Assembly: GCA_025350285.1 (NCBI GenBank)
Contig: JANXYE010000105.1
Location: 1-11,554, forward strand
Direction of reading: 5' to 3'
DNA from: Chloroflexota bacterium
Lineage (GTDB): Bacteria; Chloroflexota; Dehalococcoidia; Tepidiformales; Tepidiformaceae
Length of the DNA: 11,554 bases
Under the pieces are notes generated by a model. It did no database searches, was not told where the DNA came from, and saw nothing but the letters and a program-made list of their open reading frames with translations. Positions within the stretch are counted from its first letter, which is position 1, and every line of letters begins with the position of its first letter. Positions 6,264 through 11,554 of this stretch are shown one piece after another. A program made the position numbers and the translations under genes.

Positions 6264-6546
6264 AATGGTTGGTGACCTCCGTCACGCGTATCCCGTTTCC
6301 GTCGAGTACAAAGCATAGCCTCCATCGGCCGTGAAGATCGACAGCCCACTCGCCCGCCCGGGACCCGCGCAGTGGGTGTAGCCGAAGGTTTCGAACCGTC
6401 GCCACGTCTCACAGATCCTTCGCGCTCGCCAACACGGTGAGGACCCGGATGTACTTGCGCGCCACGGGTAGACTCCAGTCGAGGGTTGCCTCCGAAAGGT
6501 CGAGGTAGTTGCGTCGCAGCTGGTTCGAGGCGAACCGAAGCTCCAT
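6253..6546 (-). pseudogene. higB: HigB/RelE-superfamily toxin gene interrupted by an in-frame TGA
   Basis: Translating the minus strand from ATG 6546 gives MELRFASNQLRRNYLDLSEA and then 25 more residues to ASAKDL, followed by TGA at 6411-6409 (codon 46). The same frame then continues without a break as DVATVRNLRLHPLRGSRAGE, WAVDLHGRWRLCFV, and VTEVTNHYGD to a stop at 6255-6253. The RLHPL.G.RAG.W...L.GRWRL...V.NHYGD pattern is that of HigB toxins, which are ribosome-dependent mRNA endonucleases. Both halves are in the same frame, so this is a nonsense change (for example CGA or TGG to TGA), not an indel. The product would be a 45-residue fragment; a GTG at 6405 could in principle restart translation of the C-terminal half. 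The start is 7 nt after the rpe stop, and the end overlaps higA by 11 nt. A sequencing error cannot be excluded. Confidence 0.8.
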
Positions 6547-6553
6547 GGCGCGG

Positions 6554-7213
6554 TTACCCCGCCGCCCGCCGCAGGGCCGATAGATTGGCGGCCACGGCCG
6601 TGCCGGGCGCGAACACCGAACTCCCGCAGACGAGGATGTTCGCCCCGGCGGCGACGCATTGGCCCGCGTTGGAAGCCTTCACGCCGCCGTCCACCATCAA
6701 GTCGGCGCGAGGGTTCACGGCCTCAAGCATGCTTCGGATGCGGCGCACTTTTTCGAGCTGCGCGGGGATCATTCGCTGACCGCCCCAGCCGGGGTTAATC
6801 GTCATCACCATCACCTGGTCCACTTCGGCCAGCGACTCCTCGATGGCCTCCAACGGCGTGCCCGGGTTGATGCAGACGCCGCAGCGGGCGCCCAGCCGGC
6901 GAATCTCGCTGAGGGTCCGGTTGATGTGCGGCGAGACTTCGATGTGCACGTTCACGGTGTCGGCGAACTCGATGAAGAAAGGCACCTGGCGCTCCGGCTC
7001 GACGACCATCAGGTGGATGTCGAAGGGCAGGCTCGTCTCCTTGCGCAGGGCGGCGACGAGGGTGTGGCCGAAGGTGATGCTCGGCACGAACCGCCCGTCC
7101 ATCACATCGAGATGGAGGAGATCGGCGCCACCCGCCTCCGCCGCTCGTACTTCTTCGGCGAGGCGGCCAAAATCCGCGGTCAAAATCGACGGGGCGAGCT
7201 TTATCGTGGGCAC
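6554..7213 (-). CDS. rpe: Ribulose-phosphate 3-epimerase
   Basis: The 219-residue cytosolic TIM-barrel enzyme interconverts D-ribulose 5-phosphate and D-xylulose 5-phosphate in the pentose phosphate and Calvin pathways. The length is normal for the family. Metal and catalytic residues are all present: Ser9 in APSIL, His34 and Asp36 in LHLDVMDGRFVPSI, His67 in FDIHLMV, and Asp175 in MVDGGV. MTINPGWGGQ (137-146) is the flexible phosphate-proximal loop, and VCGSSVF (195-201) is the phosphate-binding end. The start is GTG 7213, where family homology begins (TIKLAPSIL); a GGAG lies very close upstream, so initiation is not obvious. The gene heads a tightly packed minus-strand unit with the higBA module, and is divergent from degV across a 255-bp gap rich in 7-bp repeats. 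Confidence 0.95.
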   Translation of the reverse strand: MPTIKLAPSILTADFGRLAEEVRAAEAGGADLLHLDVMDGRFVPSITFGHTLVAALRKETSLPFDIHLMVVEPERQVPFFIEFADTVNVHIEVSPHINRTLSEIRRLGARCGVCINPGTPLEAIEESLAEVDQVMVMTINPGWGGQRMIPAQLEKVRRIRSMLEAVNPRADLMVDGGVKASNAGQCVAAGANILVCGSSVFAPGTAVAANLSALRRAAG

Positions 7214-7236
7214 GCTCCGAGTGTGGCGGGAAACGG

Positions 7237-7298
7237 GGAAAGCGGAAAGCGAAACCGGTGAAGCGGCCCGGGAAAGCGGAAGGCGGAGAACGGAAACC
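7237..7298. repeat. Imperfect 7-bp tandem repeat array between rpe and degV
   Basis: Two exact heptamers GGAAAGC stand at 7237-7250. After 20 bp a second block in register reads GGAAAGC, GGAAGGC, GGAGAAC, GGAAACC (7271-7298). The 12-mer GGGAAAGCGGAA occurs at both 7236-7247 and 7270-7281. The array lies in the divergent gap just upstream of the rpe start and may have displaced or embedded the rpe promoter, which I cannot identify. Confidence 0.6.
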
Positions 7299-7405
7299 TC
7301 GAGATACCTGTTTCAGTCGCCCGCCGCGCTCATCCCGCCTCTTCATCCTCACCGCCGCCCGCCCATTGCCGCCCGCTTCCCCTTTTTCGCTTCCGCTGTC
7401 CGGAG

Positions 7406-7426
7406 TTGGGACTTGGGACTTGGGAC
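7406..7426. repeat. Three tandem copies of the heptamer TTGGGAC
   Basis: TTGGGAC is repeated exactly three times head to tail, ending 10 bp before the TATACT box of the degV promoter. The second and third copies fall where a -35 element would be expected, so copy number could affect promoter spacing or strength. The same 7-bp periodicity is seen at 3961-3988 and 7237-7298 with different units. Confidence 0.8.
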
Positions 7427-7436
7427 TGTGCGCGCT

Positions 7437-7442
7437 TATACT
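7437..7442 (+). promoter_or_regulatory. Probable -10 box (TATACT) for the degV-recG unit
   Basis: TATACT matches five of six consensus bases and lies 26 nt upstream of the degV ATG. The second TTGGGAC repeat puts a TTGGGA at 7413-7418, 18 bp upstream, as a partial -35. No Shine-Dalgarno is seen before the ATG; the leader is A/T-rich just before it. Confidence 0.5.
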
Positions 7443-7468
7443 CTCCCGCGTAGGCGCTTAAACAATTC

Positions 7469-8308
7469 ATGACTGTACGCATCGTCACCGACTCTACCTG
7501 CGACCTCCCGCGCTCCGTCGTCGTTGAGCTTGGGGTGACCGTCGTCCCGCTCACGGTGCTGTTCGGCGACGAGGCGTTCCTGGACGGCGTGGAGATCGAC
7601 TCGGCCACCTTCTTCGAACGCATGCGGCGCTTCCCCGGACTGCCAAAGACGAGCCAGCCGTCGGTCGCGCGCTTTAAGGAGGCGTACCAGGCGGCCGGGG
7701 CCGATGGTTCGGAAATCGTCTCGATCCACATCTCGTCGCGCATGTCCGGCACGCTGAACTCCGCTTCGGTTGCTCGCGAACAGCTGATTGGCGAGGTCCA
7801 CGTCGATCTCATCGACTCGTACCAGGTGAGCCTGGGGCTTGGCGCGGTTGTGCTTGAAGCCGCCGCGGCGGCAGCGACAGGGGCGGGCATCGCCGAGGTT
7901 TCGCGGGTCGCTCACGCGGCGATTGGGCGGACGCGCGTTGTGGCGGTCGTCGATACGCTGGAGTACCTGCGGCGCGGGGGGCGCATCGGCCGGGCGGCCT
8001 CGCTGGTTGGCGGACTTCTGAGCATCAAGCCCATCCTCCAGATGACGAACGGCGAACTCGCCCCGTTTGAGCGCGTGCGGACGAGAGCGAAGGCTGTCGA
8101 TCGGCTGGCGCAGATTGCGGTCGAGGACCAGACGATCCGGCGCCTCTTTGTGGCGGCGGCTGGCGACGATGCCGCGACGGCGGAGTTCATCGAGCGCGTG
8201 CGCCCACGGCTCCCGCACACGGACATCCGCTTCGGGCAGATTGGCCCGGTCGTGGGGGCGCATTCCGGCCCGGGTCTCCTCGGCATCTGCCCGGTGAGGC
8301 GCGAGTAA
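7469..8308 (+). CDS. DegV family fatty-acid-binding protein (FakB-like)
   Basis: The 279-residue cytosolic protein belongs to the DegV family, whose members (FakB) bind a fatty acid and present it to the kinase FakA for phosphorylation. Conserved elements are IVTDSTCDLP (5-14), the TSQPS motif (61-65), ISSRMSGT (88-95), the YLRRGGRIG segment and the C-terminal GAHSGPG (263-269) that contacts the carboxylate. The length is normal. No fakA is next to it; instead the gene ends 1 nt before recG, so the two are almost certainly co-transcribed. The start ATG at 7469 fits the family opening exactly. The fatty acid ligand cannot be deduced. Confidence 0.9.
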   Translation: MTVRIVTDSTCDLPRSVVVELGVTVVPLTVLFGDEAFLDGVEIDSATFFERMRRFPGLPKTSQPSVARFKEAYQAAGADGSEIVSIHISSRMSGTLNSASVAREQLIGEVHVDLIDSYQVSLGLGAVVLEAAAAAATGAGIAEVSRVAHAAIGRTRVVAVVDTLEYLRRGGRIGRAASLVGGLLSIKPILQMTNGELAPFERVRTRAKAVDRLAQIAVEDQTIRRLFVAAAGDDAATAEFIERVRPRLPHTDIRFGQIGPVVGAHSGPGLLGICPVRRE

Positions 8309-8309
8309 G

Positions 8310-10820
8310 ATGGCTGCTGTGGCGGCAATGTCGGATTCGGCCCGCGTTCGGCGCGTGTTCGAACTGGAGTTGCGGCGCGACTGCACGAACCAGGCGGTGG
8401 TCGGCGGCCTGGACCGCATGCTCATCCAGATGGAGGAAGACGGCGCGCTTCCGATCGGCGGCGAACTCCGGCGCCTCGTTGCGGCGCTGCCGGCCGGCGG
8501 CTACAAGGCTTTGGACAGGAATCGCCGCCAGGATTGGCTCGAAACCGCAATCCGCGGGTTGAACCTGGAGGAAGCGGGCGTCGCGCGGATGCGGGCACGC
8601 CCCGATGTACGCCCGGCCCCGCCCAGGGTGGTCGCGGTGCCCCCCCTACGGGCCGCCCGACCGGCCCCCGGTCCGCGCGAGAGGCTCGCACCAGCGCCAC
8701 TCCCGACGCCAAAGATCCCGCTCGACGCGCCCATCGAACGGCTGCCGGGTATCGGCAAGGCGGGCGCCGAAAAGTTCGGGAAGCTGGGCGTCCATTCCGC
8801 CGCGGACGCCGTCTACTTCTTCCCGCGCCGCTTCAACGACTTCACGAACATTCGCCCGATCGCCGAACTGCAGCCTTCGAAGGAGCGCCAGACCGTTGTC
8901 GCGCGGGTGGCAATGGTGCGCGAGATGCGCTACGGGCGGCGCGTGAAAGGCGCGGAGGCGATGCTCCAGGACAGTTCGGGGATGATGCGCGCCGCCTGGT
9001 TCAACATGCCCTACGTCGCGCGCAGCCTGGCCGAAGGGGACATGCTCGTGGTCTCGGGGAAGGTGCGGTTGTTCAAGGGCCGCCCGCAGATGGAGAACCC
9101 GGAATTCGAGCCGTACGACGCCGACATCTCGTCCGCCGGGCGACTCGTGCCGGTTTACCCGGCGACGCAGGGGCTCTCGCAACGGGTCATCCGGCGGGCC
9201 GTCGGGTTCGCGGTCGAGTTCCTCGCGGCGGCCATCCCGGACCCGGTGCCGCTGGCCATCCGCGAACGGGACCAGCTCTCGCCGATGGCGGAATCGATCC
9301 GGACCCTCCACTACCCGGGGAGCTTCGTCGAGGCGGAAGAAGCGCGGCGGCGGCTGGCAATCGGCGAGTTCCTGGCCATCCAATGCGCGGTGTTGATGCG
9401 GCGGGCCGAGTGGCAGGGCGGGCGCACGGCGCCGCCGCTGGAGATCGGCGAGACGCTCACCGCGTTCGCCAACTCTCTGCCATTCGCGCTGACGCGGGCG
9501 CAGGCCGGCTGCCTCGACGAGATCCTGCGGGACATCCGGGCCGACATCCCGATGCTTCGTCTGCTGCAGGGCGACGTGGGCAGCGGCAAGACGGTCGTCG
9601 CGATGGCGGCGATGATGGCCGCCGTCCGCTCCGGGCACCAGGCGGTGCTCATGGCCCCGACCGAGATCCTGGCCGAACAGCACTACCGCTCCCTCAGTGG
9701 CATGCTCGGCGGGAGCGGTCCGAGCGCGCTCGAAGGTGTGTTCATGCCCGCCTGGTTCGACCGGCCGGTGCGGATGTTGATGCTTACGGGGTCGCTCTCG
9801 GCGGGGCAGAAAGCCCAGGTGCGCGGAGATGCAGCCCACGGAGGGGCCGACATCATCATCGGGACGCACGCCCTCATCGAGGACGATGTACAGCTCCCGC
9901 GGCTCGGGCTTGCGGTGGTCGATGAGCAGCACCGTTTCGGCGTCGCCCAGCGGCTCAAGCTCCGCCAGAAAGGGACCAACCCGCACCTCCTGGTGATGAC
10001 CGCGACGCCCATCCCACGCACGCTCGCCCTCACCGTCTACGGGGACCTCGAAGTCTCGACGATTGACGAGATGCCTCCCGGGCGGAAGCCGGTGGAGACC
10101 GAGTGGGTGCCACCCCACCTCCGGGACGAGGCGTACGCGTTCATCCGCGAGCGGCTGGATGCTGGCGAGCAGGCGTTCGTGATCTGCCCGCTGGTGGAGG
10201 AATCCGACACGCTGGAGCTTCGTTCCGCCGAGGAGGAGTTCGAACGGCTCAAGGCCGGGCCGTTTCACCGCTACAGGCTGGAGCTCTTGCATGGCCGGAT
10301 GGCCGGCCGCCAGAAGGACGAGGTGATGTCGCGCTTCGCCAACCGAGAAGCCGACATGCTCGTCTCGACCAGCGTGATAGAAGTCGGGATCGATGTCCCG
10401 AACGCGACGGTCATCGTAATCGAAGGCGCCGAACGGTTCGGGCTGAGCCAGCTCCACCAGTTCCGGGGCCGCGTTGGCCGGTCCGCGAAGCAAAGCTTCT
10501 GCCGGCTCTTCAGCACGGAGGAGGACCCGGGCCCGGAGGCGCGGGAGCGGCTCGAAGCGATGGTCGATACGACCGACGGCTTCCAGCTCGCTGAGGTGGA
10601 CCTCGCGATGCGCGGCGAAGGCGAGGCCTGGGGCAGCATCCAGAGCGGCGCCAACACCATGCTGCGGGTCGCGCGCTTAACCGACCGGGACCTGCTCTAC
10701 CGCGCTCGCCAGATGGCGATTGAGATACTCGAACGCGACCCGCGGCTGCAGCGCGCCGAGCACCGGACGCTGGCGGCCGCGGTCAAGCCGTTCCTCGAAA
10801 AGGCGACGGAGGCGAACTGA
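8310..10820 (+). CDS. recG: ATP-dependent DNA helicase RecG
   Basis: The 836-residue superfamily 2 helicase remodels stalled replication forks and branch-migrates Holliday junctions. After an N-terminal helical region (1-80) and a Pro/Ala/Arg-rich linker (about 95-135), the wedge/OB domain begins at IERLPGIGKAGAEKFGKLGV. The motor motifs are Walker A GDVGSGKT (421-428), DEQH (538-541) with RFG, TATPIPRT (564-571), and the motif VI region QFRGRVGR (717-724) after ERFGLSQLH. The C-terminal DLAMRGEGEAWGSIQSG is the usual RecG end block, here EGEAWG in place of the more typical GPGE..G. The length exceeds the roughly 690 residues of E. coli RecG because of the N-terminal extension, of a type I associate with Chloroflexota RecG. 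ATG 8310 is 1 nt after the degV stop; Met7 (8328) is an alternative start. The gene abuts the next one directly. Confidence 0.96.
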   Translation: MAAVAAMSDSARVRRVFELELRRDCTNQAVVGGLDRMLIQMEEDGALPIGGELRRLVAALPAGGYKALDRNRRQDWLETAIRGLNLEEAGVARMRARPDVRPAPPRVVAVPPLRAARPAPGPRERLAPAPLPTPKIPLDAPIERLPGIGKAGAEKFGKLGVHSAADAVYFFPRRFNDFTNIRPIAELQPSKERQTVVARVAMVREMRYGRRVKGAEAMLQDSSGMMRAAWFNMPYVARSLAEGDMLVVSGKVRLFKGRPQMENPEFEPYDADISSAGRLVPVYPATQGLSQRVIRRAVGFAVEFLAAAIPDPVPLAIRERDQLSPMAESIRTLHYPGSFVEAEEARRRLAIGEFLAIQCAVLMRRAEWQGGRTAPPLEIGETLTAFANSLPFALTRAQAGCLDEILRDIRADIPMLRLLQGDVGSGKTVVAMAAMMAAVRSGHQAVLMAPTEILAEQHYRSLSGMLGGSGPSALEGVFMPAWFDRPVRMLMLTGSLSAGQKAQVRGDAAHGGADIIIGTHALIEDDVQLPRLGLAVVDEQHRFGVAQRLKLRQKGTNPHLLVMTATPIPRTLALTVYGDLEVSTIDEMPPGRKPVETEWVPPHLRDEAYAFIRERLDAGEQAFVICPLVEESDTLELRSAEEEFERLKAGPFHRYRLELLHGRMAGRQKDEVMSRFANREADMLVSTSVIEVGIDVPNATVIVIEGAERFGLSQLHQFRGRVGRSAKQSFCRLFSTEEDPGPEARERLEAMVDTTDGFQLAEVDLAMRGEGEAWGSIQSGANTMLRVARLTDRDLLYRARQMAIEILERDPRLQRAEHRTLAAAVKPFLEKATEAN

Positions 10821-11210
10821 ATGGGCGAACTGGACGCGCCCCACGTCCATTCTTCTCTCGCTCACCCCCAACCGCCGATGGCGATCGCCCGCATCCGCGG
10901 CCAACACGTCGCCGTTCTACGGCACCGTCCCTGGCGGCCGGAAGACGATGCGTTCGCCCGCATGCGCGAGGAGGTGGCGCTGCTCACGCTCCTCGTTGCG
11001 GACCAGAACCGGCTGCTGCGCGATATCGCCGACCACGTGGGGCGTCGCCTCGACTCGCTGGAACGCGCAATCGACGCTCGCGCCACCGTCGCCGGGGCAC
11101 CGATAGAGCTGTACGAAGGGCCGCCGCGCGCAGTCCGGGAAGCGGTCACCCGGCGCCACGTGCTCGGGCGGGGTCTGGAGGCGCTGATCCCGCCGCGGCG
11201 CGACCCCTGA
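10821..11210 (+). CDS. Small coiled-coil protein with a C-terminal ParB-like LGRGLEALIP motif
   Basis: This 129-residue protein is not one I recognise. Its ATG follows the recG TGA with no bases between, which points to coupled translation; Met20 (MAIARIRGQ) is an alternative start. Residues 1-40 are Pro/His-rich. Residues about 43-88 (from DDAFARMREEVALLTLLVAD onward) form a probable coiled coil with heptad leucines. Then comes a polar segment (ELYEGPPRAVREAVTRR) and LGRGLEALIP at 115-124, close to the C-terminus. That last motif is nearly identical to the N-terminal box of chromosomal ParB proteins, which contacts the ATPase ParA. A coiled coil for self-association plus a ParA-contact-like tail suggests a partner or adaptor for a ParA/MinD-type ATPase, but this is inference. 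It sits between recG and radA on the same strand. Confidence 0.75.
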   Translation: MGELDAPHVHSSLAHPQPPMAIARIRGQHVAVLRHRPWRPEDDAFARMREEVALLTLLVADQNRLLRDIADHVGRRLDSLERAIDARATVAGAPIELYEGPPRAVREAVTRRHVLGRGLEALIPPRRDP

Positions 11211-11214
11211 TACT

Positions 11215-11288
11215 CCGCGCAGCAGCCCCCGGGTAGGGATTCCGCTGCGCGGGCCTAACCCCTTCCCTCGGCGCCTCTGCCAGCGCCG
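11215..11288 (+). terminator. Two strong hairpins between the small gene and radA
   Basis: CCGCGCAGC (11215-11223) pairs perfectly with GCTGCGCGG (11244-11252), a 9-bp stem with a 20-nt loop that begins 4 nt after the upstream stop codon. A second stem pairs CGGCGC (11269-11274) with GCGCCG (11283-11288). No long T-run follows either, so they may be a terminator that does not need one, a stabilising 3' end, or an attenuator. With the TAGCAT box downstream they suggest that radA starts a new transcript. Confidence 0.45.
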
Positions 11289-11312
11289 TTCGGCCATCCG
11301 CCGCCGCTCCCG

Positions 11313-11318
11313 TAGCAT
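11313..11318 (+). promoter_or_regulatory. Candidate -10 box (TAGCAT) for radA
   Basis: CGTAGCAT is followed after 7 nt by ATG 11326, the preferred radA start, with no ribosome-binding site between. The pattern matches that before murJ (CGTAGCCT, 7 nt, ATG) and fits leaderless transcription. An ATG at 11317 overlaps the box. Confidence 0.35.
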
Positions 11319-11325
11319 GGGCCGT

Positions 11326-11554
11326 ATGGCGAAGCCCCGTTCAGTCTACCGTTGTTCGGCATGCGGCTCGGAGACGCCCGCCTTTGCTGGGCGCTGCTCC
11401 CAGTGCAAGGAGTGGAACACGCTTGAAGCGCAGGCGGGGGGCGCGCCGCCGGTGAACCGTGCGACGGCCCGTGTCTCCGCGACGGTCACGGGCCGCAGCG
11501 TCGCCCTGAGCGCCATCGAAGCGGACGAAAGTGGCCGGCTGAGCACCGAAATCC
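11326..11554 (+). CDS. radA: DNA repair protein RadA, N-terminal part (runs off the window)
   Basis: The first 76 residues of RadA/Sms are present; the gene continues beyond the last base. RadA is a RecA-like hexameric ATPase that promotes branch migration during recombinational repair. The N-terminal zinc finger is complete: VYRCSACGS (Cys10, Cys13) and GRCSQCKEWNTL (Cys24, Cys27), with the WNTL that follows it in the family. The segment ALSAIEADESGRLSTEI matches the usual 'L.eI......R..TGi.E.D' lead into the RecA-like core. The Walker A region lies outside. ATG 11326 is preferred over 11317, because of the candidate -10 box at 11313-11318. It lies downstream of recG on the same strand, another branch-migration enzyme. 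Confidence 0.92.
   Translation, partial: MAKPRSVYRCSACGSETPAFAGRCSQCKEWNTLEAQAGGAPPVNRATARVSATVTGRSVALSAIEADESGRLSTEI

Noticed and set aside
5924..6275. Long C-terminal tail of the SDR in the literal reading
   Set aside because: It is antisense to a well-conserved HigA gene and has no recognisable domain; a one-base repair gives a normal SDR ending.
6409..6411. Recoding of the higB TGA (selenocysteine or tryptophan)
   Set aside because: Other genes here use TGA as a normal stop (murJ, recG, first partial gene), no selenocysteine insertion hairpin is evident just downstream, and HigB has no need for selenocysteine.
6282..6659. 125-residue minus-strand frame covering higB and the end of rpe
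   Set aside because: It is out of frame with both rpe and the HigB reading and shows no family motif; HigB motifs appear in a neighbouring frame.
8646..10493. 615-residue open frame antisense to recG
   Set aside because: It is rich in Arg, His and Pro, lacks any family motif, and mirrors the codon bias of recG; a high-GC shadow frame.

Overview
The window is high-GC bacterial chromosome with short intergenic gaps and no RNA genes, insertion sequences or CRISPR. Several traits suggest a member of the Chloroflexota (Dehalococcoidia/Tepidiforma-like is a guess). These are a RecG with the long N-terminal extension typical of that phylum, a secreted CAP-domain protein with a Thr-Pro linker and a short hydrophobic C-terminal motif, a stand-alone NuoB, and candidate leaderless promoters. 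The taxonomic call is inference and rests on remembered family patterns.

Layout. (1) 1-1168, plus strand: the 3' end of a small zinc-ribbon protein, then NuoB (complex I, N2-cluster subunit), then a 69-residue DUF2795-like protein. (2) 1362-2225, plus strand: a PIG-L/LmbE-type zinc deacetylase, convergent with the next block. (3) 4730-2318, minus strand: a secreted CAP (SCP/PR1) protein followed by a MurJ/MviN lipid II flippase homologue. (4) 4977-5923, plus strand: a short-chain dehydrogenase whose C-terminus appears to be broken by a one-base loss in a G run; read literally, its frame runs to 6275 across an antisense gene. (5) 7213-5961, minus strand: ribulose-phosphate 3-epimerase (rpe), then a HigB-type toxin gene with an internal TGA, then an intact HigA-type antitoxin, all tightly packed. 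(6) 7469-11554, plus strand: a DegV fatty-acid-binding protein, RecG helicase, a small coiled-coil protein ending in a ParB-like LGRGLEALIP motif, and the 5' end of RadA. RecG and RadA make this partly a recombination/repair neighbourhood; degV, recG and the small gene abut with 1 and 0 nt between them and are probably co-transcribed.

Main points for a second look: the toxin gene with a nonsense codon next to an intact antitoxin; the SDR frameshift that, once repaired, restores a family-typical ending; the ParB-like motif moved to the C-terminus of an unrecognised small protein; 7-bp tandem repeat arrays in several intergenic gaps; and TANNNT boxes 7-9 nt upstream of start codons that suggest leaderless transcripts.

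No stretch longer than about 300 bases lacks a gene. The largest gaps (1169-1361, 4731-4976, 7214-7468) hold hairpins, repeats and promoters and are described as separate entries.
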